Notes: generated by a model not told the origin, from the sequence alone. 64,000 nucleotides of DNA from Thermoanaerobaculia bacterium (GCA_030431255.1 JAUIJL010000009.1:62001-126000), one strand, 5' to 3'. Shown: positions 55,637 to 63,825, counted from the stretch's first letter. Made by a program: numbers and translations.

Positions 55637-56089
55637 TCACGACCTAGAAGGTCGATCCCCGATCCAATACCGCGGACCGGGCCCAAGCTTGGCAGCGCGG
55701 TCTCCAGGATTCGCCAGTCGGCAGTTGGCGAGGGACAAACACCCGCAACCGATGCATTGATGGATACCCCGCTTCAACCGCTCGAGCTCTTGGATGCGCT
55801 CGTCGATTCGCTGCGTCCAAGTTCCGGCCATTCTCGACCAATCCTCAGGACTGGGTGCCCGATTCGGCGACACCGCGCTCAGCTCGTGGCCGATTTCCTC
55901 AAGGGTGAGCCCGACGCGTTGGGCGTAAACGATGAAGGCAATGCGTCTCAATACCGACCGGGGAAAGCGCCGATGCCCAGAGCCCGCCCGCTCGGAGCTG
56001 ATCAACCCCTTTTCCTCGTAAAAACGCAGGGCCGAGGAGGCGATGCCGCTGCGTTTCGAAACCTCTCCGATGGTCAACAATTCGCTCAT
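55637..56089 (-). CDS. soxR: SoxR-type MerR-family redox sensor
   Basis: 150 residues. The MerR HTH is at about 5-75 (I-G-E-V-S-K-R-S-G-I-A-S-S-A-L-R-F-Y-E-E-K-G-L). The [2Fe-2S] ligands are C112-I-G-C115-G-C117-L-S-L-A-N-C123, exactly the CxxCxCx5C spacing of SoxR. The coiled dimer helix (T-Q-R-I-D-E-R-I-Q-E-L-E-R-L) precedes it. SoxR senses redox-active compounds and activates one or a few promoters by untwisting a long spacer. The divergent gene at 56204 has such a promoter. Confidence 0.95.
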   Translation of the reverse strand: MSELLTIGEVSKRSGIASSALRFYEEKGLISSERAGSGHRRFPRSVLRRIAFIVYAQRVGLTLEEIGHELSAVSPNRAPSPEDWSRMAGTWTQRIDERIQELERLKRGIHQCIGCGCLSLANCRLANPGDRAAKLGPGPRYWIGDRPSRS

Positions 56090-56114
56090 GGTCTTAGTAC
56101 ATCAAAATTTCTTC

Positions 56115-56145
56115 TTGACTTCAAGCTCACTTTAACTTGTAGCCT
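56115..56145 (+). promoter_or_regulatory. MerR/SoxR-type promoter with 19-bp spacer
   Basis: TTGACT (56115-56120) and TAGCCT (56140-56145) are separated by 19 bp, longer than the usual 17, as required for MerR-family control. The spacer holds an imperfect dyad (CTTCAAG ... CTTGTAG). It faces the SDR gene. Confidence 0.65.
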
Positions 56146-56203
56146 TTCTCCGTCAGCCCGCAAAACAACGGCCGACTCACCATCCACCACTGAGGAAAGC
56201 CCC

Positions 56204-56929
56204 ATGCTAAATACCGATACATCGAAGCAGTCTCCAATTCATTCCCTGAGCATCGCCGTTACCGGGGGTACCTCCGGCTTGGGGCTGGCCCTGGTAGAAA
56301 CCCTGAGCGGTCTGGGCAATCAGGTCGCCTTCGTCGCTCGCACCCGCGAGCAGGTCGAGGCTGTTTCCCAACGATTCCCGAAGGCACACGGCATCGTCGG
56401 TGATGTCTCTCAAAAGGATCAGATCTATCCCATGGCTATGGCGATCACCACCGCCTTGGGCGGATTGGACGTGCTGATCAACAACGCCTCAAGCCTGGGG
56501 CCAGTCCCTCTGAAACCGCTGGCCGACACGGACTGTGAAGACCTGGAGCAGGCCCTGGCCACCAATGTGCTCGGCCCCTTCCGCCTCACCAAAGCCCTGC
56601 TCGGCGCGCTCGCCGCCTCCGCCCGCGACGGTCGTCGGCCGTTGGTGATCAACATCAGCAGCGATGCCGCGGAGAACGCCTACGCGGGCTGGGGTGCCTA
56701 CAGCGCGAGCAAAGCCGCGCTCGCCCACATGAGCCGCATCTGGCACCAAGAGCTGGAAAGCCTCGGCGTGTCGGTCCTGGCCGTCGATCCCGGAGATATG
56801 GACACTCCCCTGCACGCCTTGGCGGTCCCCGACGCCGACCCCGCGGACCTGAAGCCGCCCGCCCAAGCGGCGGCCGAGCTGGTGGCCTTGATCGAGCAGA
56901 GCTCCGCACCCCTGGCGGTGGCGTCATGA
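56204..56929 (+). CDS. Short-chain dehydrogenase/reductase
   Basis: 241 residues from ATG 56204 (GAGG 8 nt upstream). The upstream open frame belongs to the SoxR region. The classical SDR motifs are present: T-G-G-T-S-G-L-G (NAD(P) binding), N-N-A-S, the S in I-S-S, Y-S-A-S-K (catalytic Tyr/Lys) and V-D-P-G-D-M-D-T-P. The arginines in A-R-T-R-E-Q suggest NADP(H). Located behind a SoxR-type promoter, it may detoxify quinones or other redox-active compounds. It overlaps the next gene by ATGA. Confidence 0.93.
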   Translation: MLNTDTSKQSPIHSLSIAVTGGTSGLGLALVETLSGLGNQVAFVARTREQVEAVSQRFPKAHGIVGDVSQKDQIYPMAMAITTALGGLDVLINNASSLGPVPLKPLADTDCEDLEQALATNVLGPFRLTKALLGALAASARDGRRPLVINISSDAAENAYAGWGAYSASKAALAHMSRIWHQELESLGVSVLAVDPGDMDTPLHALAVPDADPADLKPPAQAAAELVALIEQSSAPLAVAS

Positions 56930-58092
56930 GAGCCGCCCATCAACCCATCCAACGTCCAGCGGCGGCCAAGCTGCTGATCGCCGACGCCCGGGGTGCGCTG
57001 CGGCATGCCGCCCGGTCCGCGCTGGTCGACATCCTGAGGCCGGGTGATTTGCTGGTCGCCAACGACGCGGCCACCCTACCCGCCAGCCTTCACGGATTCC
57101 ACGGACCGAGCGGTGAGCCCATCGAGGTGCGTCTGGCGGGTCGGCCGTCCATGGACTTCGACGACGTGCGCGACTTCACCGTCATCGTCTTCGGCGCCGG
57201 TGATTTTCGCGATCGGACCGAAGATCGGCCCCTGCCACCCCACCTGCGATTGGGAGATCGCTTGATCCTCGGTCCGTTGCGGGCCACCATCAACCAACAG
57301 TTGGGTCACCCGCGGCTGGTCAGGATCTCCTTCAACGGTCCGTCCCAAGAAGTTTGGGCGGGCATCGCCGACCACGGTCGACCCATCCAATACGCCCACA
57401 TCCAGCAGCCCCTGGATCTTTGGGACGTGTGGACGCCCCTGGCCTCACGCCCTGTCGCCTTCGAGCCGCCGTCGGCCGGTTTCCTGCTCAGCTGGAGCCT
57501 GTTGGCCGAGCTGGAGTCGAAGGGAGTCGGCTTCGCCACCCTCACCCACGCCGCCGGTATCTCGTCCACCGGTGATCCCGCTTTGGACGCTCGGCTGCCC
57601 CTCGACGAGCCCTATTTCATTCCGCGAGCCACCGCGGACGCTATCGCCGAGACCCAAACCCGGGGCGGGCGGGTCGTGGCCCTGGGCACCACGGTCACCC
57701 GTGCCCTCGAGCATTCCGGAAGCCTTCGGGATGGGCTCCGGCCGGGACCCGGCCTCGCGACCCAACGCCTGGGACCCAAGAGCCCTATTCGAATCGTCGA
57801 TGCCATCCTGACCGGCACCCACGAGCCCGAGGAAAGCCACTACCAGCTACTGCACGCCTTCGCCGATCGCGAGCTCTTGCGTCGCATCACCAACGAGCTG
57901 GAGGACAACGACTATCGGACCCACGAATTCGGTGATTCCCTGTGGCTCGAGCGCCAAGCCGCGCGCCGAGCCGTGCACTCGGCCGAAAGCAGCGAGCCAC
58001 TGGCTTGGATTCGCAAGCTGAGCGGGTTTCCGGGCATGGCCGAAGCCACTTTCGGCTCTCGCGGGAAGTACGTCGGTGTCGGTGAGACGTGA
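56926..58092 (+). CDS. QueA-like S-adenosylmethionine:tRNA ribosyltransferase-isomerase family protein
   Basis: 388 residues, close to QueA length. QueA landmarks are recognisable but altered: L-L-V-A-N-D-A-A-T-L-P, P-I-Q-Y-A-H, P-P-S-A-G-F-L (QueA has P-T-A-G-L-H-F), L-G-T-T-V-T-R-A-L-E (QueA V-G-T-T-S-V-R-T-L-E) and Y-R-T-H-E-F-G-D-S. The loss of several invariant residues suggests a divergent paralogue rather than the queuosine enzyme. It is translationally coupled to the SDR (ATGA), so a shared small-molecule pathway is plausible. Confidence 0.8.
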   Translation: MRAAHQPIQRPAAAKLLIADARGALRHAARSALVDILRPGDLLVANDAATLPASLHGFHGPSGEPIEVRLAGRPSMDFDDVRDFTVIVFGAGDFRDRTEDRPLPPHLRLGDRLILGPLRATINQQLGHPRLVRISFNGPSQEVWAGIADHGRPIQYAHIQQPLDLWDVWTPLASRPVAFEPPSAGFLLSWSLLAELESKGVGFATLTHAAGISSTGDPALDARLPLDEPYFIPRATADAIAETQTRGGRVVALGTTVTRALEHSGSLRDGLRPGPGLATQRLGPKSPIRIVDAILTGTHEPEESHYQLLHAFADRELLRRITNELEDNDYRTHEFGDSLWLERQAARRAVHSAESSEPLAWIRKLSGFPGMAEATFGSRGKYVGVGET

Positions 58093-58136
58093 TGCCTCTC
58101 GCCTTGCCTTGTCCTTGGTCTTGTTGGTGAAATGGT

Positions 58137-58164
58137 GGAGCCGCGCCGAGGAGAGCGCGGCTCC
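58137..58164. terminator. Hairpin after the QueA-like gene
   Basis: A 10-bp perfect stem GGAGCCGCGC / GCGCGGCTCC with an 8-nt loop, 45 nt past the stop. It is followed by C residues, not T, so a termination role is uncertain. Confidence 0.4.
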
Positions 58165-58199
58165 CCCCGATTCTGCGCTGAGGATGAGCCGGCTGTTTC

Positions 58200-59198
58200 A
58201 TGGGAAAAATCACCTCACTCTTCGTCAGGAAAGTCGTTCACGAAGTCGACCGGAGCGTCGACAAAGACGCCCTGCTGCGATCCGTGGGCATCGATCCCGA
58301 CAGCCCGGTGGATCCCAAGCAGATGTTGGACGATGTCGAGTACTACGCCCTGCTGGAACGCATTGCTGAGCTCGACCCAAACACCATCTCCCTGCCCCTG
58401 AGGGTCGGCGGCGCCATGCGTTGCGACGAATACGGCGCTTTCGGCCTCGCCTGGAAATCGGCGACCCACCTTCGAGGATCGTTCGAGCGCGCCGAGAGGT
58501 ACGCCCGGGTGCTGACCAGTGTCTCCACTTACGTGTTGGAGCCCAGCGACGACGGCGGATTCATGCATCTCAACCGCGAAGGAGAGCGTCGCCTCGGATT
58601 GCGACTGTCCAACGAGGCGACCATCGCCAGCATTTGGTCCATCACGCGGCAAGTGGCGACCCAAGAGCACCCACCCCTCGGCATCTACTTCAAGCACCCG
58701 GCCCCCGAGACCCTCGCCCACCACGAGTCCTATTTCGGCTGCCCCGTTCATTTCGACACGGACCGCGACGCCCTGCACATCTCGACCGAAGCCCTAGAAA
58801 CCCCCAACCAGCTGGGTGACGTCGGCCTATCCCGATTCTTCGAGAGCCATCTCGAGGAAGAAGTCGAAAAGCTTTCGGACGACAGCTCACTGGAAAAAAG
58901 GGTCCAAATCCGAATCGCCGACACCCTGAGCGAAGGCGTGCCCACCATCACCTCCGTCGCCAAACACCTCGGCATGAGCGGACGGACCCTGCAACGCAGA
59001 TTGTCGGACCGTGGAAGCTCCTTCCAAAAGCTGGTCGACGAGTCCCGGCGTCAATTGGCTGAGCGTCTTTTACAACAAACGGATTATTCGCTGGCCGAAG
59101 TGGCGTTCATGACGGGATTCTCCGAGCAAAGCGCGTTTACTCGGGCCTTCAAACGATGGGCTGGACAGACACCCCGGTCCTATCGGTTGGAGTCTTAG
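58200..59198 (+). CDS. AraC-family transcriptional regulator with Arabinose_bd-like N-domain
   Basis: 332 residues. The N-terminal part matches the AraC Arabinose_bd-type (OruR/ArgR-like) domain (Y-Y-A-L-L-E-R-I-A, L-P-L-R-V-G-G-A-M, Y-G-A-F-G-L-A-W-K-S). The C-terminal double HTH is clear: V-A-K-H-L-G-M-S-G-R-T-L-Q-R-R-L and S-L-A-E-V-A-F-M-T-G-F-S-E-Q-S-A-F-T-R-A. Likely target genes are the neighbouring oxidoreductases, but no binding site is visible. Confidence 0.93.
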   Translation: MGKITSLFVRKVVHEVDRSVDKDALLRSVGIDPDSPVDPKQMLDDVEYYALLERIAELDPNTISLPLRVGGAMRCDEYGAFGLAWKSATHLRGSFERAERYARVLTSVSTYVLEPSDDGGFMHLNREGERRLGLRLSNEATIASIWSITRQVATQEHPPLGIYFKHPAPETLAHHESYFGCPVHFDTDRDALHISTEALETPNQLGDVGLSRFFESHLEEEVEKLSDDSSLEKRVQIRIADTLSEGVPTITSVAKHLGMSGRTLQRRLSDRGSSFQKLVDESRRQLAERLLQQTDYSLAEVAFMTGFSEQSAFTRAFKRWAGQTPRSYRLES

Positions 59199-59315
59199 TC
59201 TGCGGCTGCACTACTGACCGCTCTGGGGCTAGAGTGCCTTTTCCGGAACAATTCATGAAAGTTTGAGCCAAGAACTCTGCGCGGCTTGCGAAAAAGCTCG
59301 TCAAAGCAGACCTCT

Positions 59316-59568
59316 TCTTACCCCGAAGGGGTTAGATCCAATAGCCCAGGGTAAGCGAAGCGCCACCCTGGGTTCGAAAGCACGTGAATCCCGAACCCTG
59401 AAGGGGTTCTACAAACGCTGCAAACACGCAATTTCCTACGATTCAACACGGATAGTTGGGACCACCGTTTGTGAAACCCCGTTGGGGTTTGGGACGGGAT
59501 GGCCACACGACCCAGGACGGCGCTTCGCTTGTCCTGGGCTGATGAATACAACCCCTTCGGGGTAAAGA
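59316..59568. repeat. Long inverted-repeat element (about 102-nt arms, 48-nt centre)
   Basis: Left arm 59316-59417 and right arm 59466-59568 are imperfect reverse complements over their whole length. Shared blocks include ACCCCGAAGGGGTT, CAGCCCAGG/TAGCCCAGG and AAGCGAAGCGCC. Smaller palindromes nest within each arm (e.g. ACCCCGAAGGGGT). Frames on both strands give peptides that resemble each other (K-R-S-A-x-L-G, G-F-x-K-R, R-F-A-x-P-G-L), as expected of a palindrome and not evidence of genes. Similar AACCCC(N)GGGGTT-type elements are abundant in Planctomycetes and Verrucomicrobia genomes. Confidence 0.85.
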
Positions 59569-59754
59569 TCTCAGTCGGTACGCTCATCTCCACGACCGGT
59601 GTCACGTTCAGATTTCATGGCTAGACGCCCCAGCCCTGCATCCCACTACTTCCGAGACCCTCGCCATGCGAAGCTACGTGCCCTCCGGGCCGCCCCGCCA
59701 GGGCAAGGGTTTGCAAACCTCGGAATTCATTCCGTGGCGGATCGTCTTTGGCCG

Positions 59755-61350
59755 CTAATCTCCATTGGTCCCTGGCGGGCATCCTTGGAGGCCTCTCGAC
59801 GGACGCCACCGCTCATCGAGCCAGTGTCGTGGCCGTTGTAGGGCCTCCGGAATCTCTGTTTCAGAATCTCCACAGGTGGAAATCAGCTGCTTCTGAGTAA
59901 GGTTGCGAGTTTCCGCCAACTTTGCTCCGTAGAGCTTCGCGCCTCGAAGGTTCACGTTGATGAGATCCGCACCGTTGAAGCTCGCCCGGAAGAGGTATGC
60001 GCCACTGAGATTCACGTGGTTTAGGATTGCGTCGCCGAGATTCGCTTCCGCGAGGCTCGCTCCTTCGAAATTGGCGCTGCTGAGGCTCACGCCGCTGAGA
60101 TCAATACCACTAAGGTTCGCGCCACTGAGGTTCGCGCAGCTGAGGCTCGCGCCACTGAGTTTAGCGCCGCTAAGGCTCGCGCCACTGAGGTTCGCGCCAC
60201 TGAGGCTCGCACCACTTAGGTTAGTGCGCTTGAGGCTCGCACCACTGAGATTCGCGCTCCTGAGGTTCGCGCTCCTGAGATCTGCACCGAAAGAGATGGC
60301 TGCTTCGCTGAGGTTCGCGCCTTCGAGGTTCGCGTAGCTTAAATGCACACCCTCGAGGTTCGCGCCATGGAGATCTGCACCTTCAAGATTCGCGCCGACA
60401 AGTTCCGCTTGGCTGAGGATCGCGCCACTGAGATCTGCCCCTTCGAGGTTCGCGCCGCCAACTTCCGCGCGGCTAAGGTTAGCGCGCTTGAGATCTACGC
60501 CGCTAAGATCCACGCTACTGAGGTTCGCGCCATGGAGATTTACGCCTCTGAGGTCCATTCCGGAAAAGTCAACATCGACAAGTGTCAGGTTAGACAGCCC
60601 GGCTCTTCTGATCAACCGGGAGATCACATCGGGGCTTTCCTTCCTTTGCTCAAGCGCTCTTTGCAACCCCAACTCCTTCAGATTGGAATCTTTGCTTCCC
60701 AGCAGCTCAGCCGCGAGCTCCAGAGAAGTCTTGCCGGATGTTGCGCTCAGCTGTTCCCGCAGTCTATCGTTCTCTGCGCTGAGTCGAGTCATCTCTGCTG
60801 TTACGGCCGACAGATCCAAGTCGGGAGGTCTCACCCAGCCCTTCAGATCCTCTCGCTTGTCGAGGGTCGACATGGACTTGAAGACTGCCAGCTGAATATC
60901 TCTCGATTCCTTCCAGAACTCGACGATCCTCTCGGATATCACCAACTCGCGAAACTCTTTGAGCTTCTTCGGGTGCTTCATCTCCAGGAGCTTGCTCCCT
61001 CCCCCGCTCGCTACCCGCTCTTCTAGAGCGTCCTCGTCGGCAACCACCGCGAATAGCGGCTTGCCGATCTCTTGTGCGTATTCAAATTCGAGGTGGGTGT
61101 AGCTCTTTCCGGTGGTGGGCTCAATGCTGCCGTAACGCCCGCCTAGGATGAGCAAATAGACGTCGGACTCGTCGATCCATTGCTTGATTACGGCCATCTG
61201 GGACTCATCCCCGGCGGTGAAAAGCTCCATGCCTGCCGGGATATGGCCAGCCGTCAGAATCGCGCCGACAGCGGCTTGCCGCTCTTCGATGAGGTCCGTG
61301 AACGTCGAGGAAACAAAAACTTGCAGGCGGCGCTTGACGAAATCAGCCAA
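59755..61350 (-). CDS. DUF4062 - coiled coil - pentapeptide-repeat protein
   Basis: 531 residues. Residues 6-110 match DUF4062 (R-L-Q-V-F-V-S-S-T-F-T-D-L-I-E-E-R, Y-L-L-I-L-G-G-R-Y-G-S, S-Y-T-H-L-E-F-E-Y-A), a Rossmann-like domain often fused to NTPase or repeat modules in bacterial conflict proteins. A helical linker (about 120-250) contains a coiled coil (T-A-E-M-T-R-L-S-A-E-N-D-R-L-R-E-Q-L). About 45 pentapeptide repeats A(D/N)LxG run from about 255 to 490, forming a quadrilateral beta-helix. There is no signal peptide. A decayed TIR gene lies beyond its start. Function unknown; a role in defence or stress sensing is inferred from the domain mix. Confidence 0.88.
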   Translation of the reverse strand: MADFVKRRLQVFVSSTFTDLIEERQAAVGAILTAGHIPAGMELFTAGDESQMAVIKQWIDESDVYLLILGGRYGSIEPTTGKSYTHLEFEYAQEIGKPLFAVVADEDALEERVASGGGSKLLEMKHPKKLKEFRELVISERIVEFWKESRDIQLAVFKSMSTLDKREDLKGWVRPPDLDLSAVTAEMTRLSAENDRLREQLSATSGKTSLELAAELLGSKDSNLKELGLQRALEQRKESPDVISRLIRRAGLSNLTLVDVDFSGMDLRGVNLHGANLSSVDLSGVDLKRANLSRAEVGGANLEGADLSGAILSQAELVGANLEGADLHGANLEGVHLSYANLEGANLSEAAISFGADLRSANLRSANLSGASLKRTNLSGASLSGANLSGASLSGAKLSGASLSCANLSGANLSGIDLSGVSLSSANFEGASLAEANLGDAILNHVNLSGAYLFRASFNGADLINVNLRGAKLYGAKLAETRNLTQKQLISTCGDSETEIPEALQRPRHWLDERWRPSRGLQGCPPGTNGD

Positions 61351-61477
61351 CGGTAAACCCTTCCCTCACTTGATAGCGATACTGTCGTCCTTCAGGCAAA
61401 TCTTACCATTGTGACTCGCTCCACATGTCTGTCGACGCGATTCTCTTCGGCGTCTACCTAAGTAGCGCGGACCTGAA

Positions 61478-61830
61478 TGTGCGGATCTTCGGATGCGCTT
61501 GATCGACCGCGGCATCTACATCTGGGGACAAGGCGCTCCTCTCCTTTTCGGAAGAATTTCTTCGTAGCTCCTGGGTCGAGGCGGAGGTCGGCCATGGCCG
61601 TCGAGAATGAAGAACAGCTCCCCAAGGATGGGGGCGGAAGGTCGACGCAATCATCCCCCTCGACCTCGCCGGCTACCTCGAGAGGTGGCTGGTCGGACCA
61701 CGGACCAGCGTCGATGGATCCGGATACCCTGGGCTGTAGACCAGTCCGCGACGCAGCTCAAGCGGGTGTGTCCGGCCCTTCAGACGGAACGGGCCCCAGA
61801 CACCCCTGTCGAAGCTCTAGCTGCCGTACT
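61478..61830 (+). pseudogene. Decayed TIR-domain gene fragment
   Basis: Pieces in different frames reconstruct a TIR domain: L-I-D-R-G-I-Y-I (about 61498-61522), D-K-A-L-L-S-F-S-E-E-F-L-R-S-S-W-V-E-A-E-V (61527-61589), M-A-V-E-N-E-E-Q-L-P-K (from 61594, shifted by one base), V-D-A-I-I-P-L-D-L-A-G-Y-L (from 61641, back in the earlier frame) and Q-L-K-R-V-C-P-A-L-Q (about 61760). In known TIR proteins these come in this order (IDxAIRxxDKLLLxLSE, SxWVxxEV, IPLxLDGYL). There are at least three frameshifts and stops, so it is non-functional. The relatives are often TIR-pentapeptide fusions. Confidence 0.65.
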
Positions 61831-62078
61831 CACAGCGCCCCCTCTAGTGTTGTAAAAACGGCAGAGGGTTTGCTAGCATCTCCGATCTCAAAGCTCACGA
61901 GGAAACGGGCGCTTGCCAGATCGATCTCCCCAGTTGGCGCAAGTACATATGTGGTGTAGACACATGTTAAGCTGCCAATCTGAAGGTTTCGTTGGTGACG
62001 CGGCTGGAGATGTCCATTAGTTTTCTATTCGACGTGTTAAAGATTAACTTGGGTGTGGCCACCTGTCGGGAGAAAATC

Positions 62079-62675
62079 ATGAGACTAGTCGAAAGTATGA
62101 GGGCTCGGCTCTCTCAAGGGATGGAAGCTGACCAACTCTCCAAAGCGTTGAAGTCTGTTCCCTTTGAAGCATGGGCTATTCCGGTAGTTGCTGGAATAGT
62201 TTGCTACAGCCTGTTGATGCTGGCCGCGGCGCTATTCTCCGGTGTGGCGGGTGGCTTGATCAAGTCTTCATCCAGATTTTGGACCATCCCAACATCCGAG
62301 CAGACCGCAGTTGTCTTAGGTGGAGGGTGTGCGATCTTCGTCCTCTTCTTTATTGCAGTCATTGGGGTTGGTGTGCTTTTTGTGCGCTTAGCCGTAGGAG
62401 CAGAATTACAAAGAGGACAGTTAATTGTCGGAAGCTCTTTGGCAGCCGTTTTTTCTTTCGTTCCGATAGGCCTGCTCTATGACTTAGTATCGAGTGCGCT
62501 CCACTTTGAGCCAACGATCAGCAATATCTTGTTCAAGATCTTGAGTCTATTCATCAACATTGTCTGGGTATTTACGCTTGGGGCTTTCGGCGGGTTTCTC
62601 GGCACTAAACTTCCAAGTCTCACGAACTACAGCAGCGGTATTTCAGGAGGTCGATTGGTAGACAACGATCATTGA
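62079..62675 (+). CDS. Four-TM membrane protein, lower GC than its surroundings
   Basis: 198 residues from ATG 62079, which has GGGAG 6 nt upstream. The frame is open to a TTG at 61992. A short amphipathic N-part is followed by four hydrophobic segments (about 33-58, 80-105, 118-140, 152-180). The base composition and codon use (many A/T third positions) contrast with the neighbouring genes and suggest acquisition. No family recognised. It lies just beyond the TIR remnant on the same strand. Confidence 0.7.
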   Translation: MRLVESMRARLSQGMEADQLSKALKSVPFEAWAIPVVAGIVCYSLLMLAAALFSGVAGGLIKSSSRFWTIPTSEQTAVVLGGGCAIFVLFFIAVIGVGVLFVRLAVGAELQRGQLIVGSSLAAVFSFVPIGLLYDLVSSALHFEPTISNILFKILSLFINIVWVFTLGAFGGFLGTKLPSLTNYSSGISGGRLVDNDH

Positions 62676-62931
62676 GGCTCCTTGGTTTATTGTTATTCTT
62701 GTTCCCAATCCACTTTTTGGCAGAGGAGCCGGCGACACATCCCCAGGCTGTTTCGTCGGACACCATGGGCCCATGCGCCGAAGCCGGCAGGATGGGTCAA
62801 AGATGACACCCCGCCCGGCTCACGTTGGCGCGAGGTGTCAAAGAGTTGGCGGCAGCCGTCAAGAATCTTCCCGCCGCTGTCGGTAGTTTTAGCTTGCAAC
62901 CCAAACACTAGACTCAACAAGGGAGCAAGCT

Positions 62932-63825
62932 ATGACCCATCCTCAACAAAGCAGCCAAGAAAGCAGCCAAGACAACAGCCGACAGAACAACCAAGCCTCC
63001 ACCGGATTGACCCTCGTGCTCGGAGGCACCGGCAAGACCGGACGCCGTGTGGTCGCCGGCCTCAAGGCCAAGGGCGTGCCGGTTCGTGTGGGCTCTCGCT
63101 CCGCTTCTCCGGCTTTCAGCTGGGACCAAGAGTCGGGCTGGGACGCCTGCTTGGAGGGTGTTGAATCGGTTTACATCAGCTATGCCCCGGACCTCGCCGT
63201 GCCCGGCGCGACGGACTCTATCCAGGCTTTCACGGACCGGGCCAAACGCCACGGCGTGAAACGCCTGGTGCTGCTTTCCGGTCGCGGTGAGGCCGAGGCC
63301 CAGGCCTCGGAGCGGATCGTGCAGGACAGTGGCCTGAAATGGACGATCGTCCGTGCTTCTTGGTTTCACCAGAACTTTTCGGAAGGTGCCTTCATCGACA
63401 TGGTGCTCGCCGGGGTGATCACTCTTCCCGCAGGCCGGGTGAAGGAGCCGTTCGTCGATGTGGACGACATTGCGGAAGTGGCGATCACTGCGCTCACGGA
63501 GCCCGGCCACAATGGCGAGCTCTACGAGGTGACCGGGCCTCGTCTGATGACTTTTGACGACGCCGCCGCCGATCTAACCCGAGCCATCGGACGGAAGATC
63601 ACCTATCACCAGATTTCCCACGATGCCTTCGTGGACGGTGTCCGGGACTCCGGTGCACCGAAAGAGGTGGTCTGGATGATGGACTACCTCTTCTCCACCG
63701 TGCTCGACGGTCGCAACGCTCAGCTGTGTGACGGAGTCCAACGGGCCTTGGGCCGCCCACCCAAAGACTTTGCCGACTACGCTCGGGAAATCGCCGCCAC
63801 CGGACTGTGGAAAAAGGCGTCGTAA
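62932..63825 (+). CDS. NmrA-like NAD(P)-binding oxidoreductase
   Basis: 297 residues. ATG 62932 has GGGAG 7 nt upstream. A Gln/Ser/Asn-rich N-terminus precedes G-G-T-G-K-T-G-R-R-V (GxxGxxG NAD(P) motif), L-V-L-L-S-G-R-G-E, W-T-I-V-R-A-S-W-F-H-Q-N-F-S-E-G and P-F-V-D-V-D-D-I-A. These are the marks of the NmrA/atypical SDR group, which includes quinone reductases and redox sensors. A DUF1772-like membrane protein gene follows 68 nt later, a common pairing. Confidence 0.92.
   Translation: MTHPQQSSQESSQDNSRQNNQASTGLTLVLGGTGKTGRRVVAGLKAKGVPVRVGSRSASPAFSWDQESGWDACLEGVESVYISYAPDLAVPGATDSIQAFTDRAKRHGVKRLVLLSGRGEAEAQASERIVQDSGLKWTIVRASWFHQNFSEGAFIDMVLAGVITLPAGRVKEPFVDVDDIAEVAITALTEPGHNGELYEVTGPRLMTFDDAAADLTRAIGRKITYHQISHDAFVDGVRDSGAPKEVVWMMDYLFSTVLDGRNAQLCDGVQRALGRPPKDFADYAREIAATGLWKKAS

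Noticed and set aside
59263-59605. Two small overlapping frames on opposite strands with similar peptides
   Set aside because: Produced by the inverted repeat itself; no ribosome-binding site and no coding bias.
59957-60337. Plus-strand frame rich in Leu-Arg-Phe-Ala-Pro repeats
   Set aside because: Antisense of the pentapeptide repeats; its periodicity only mirrors that gene.
61477-61959. 160-codon plus-strand frame as a gene
   Set aside because: Its reading is interrupted relative to the TIR motif blocks and has no family match; the segment is better explained as a decayed TIR gene.
62682-63164. 160-codon plus-strand frame
   Set aside because: No ribosome-binding site, low-complexity Arg/Pro/Gln content, and it runs out of frame into the NmrA-like gene.
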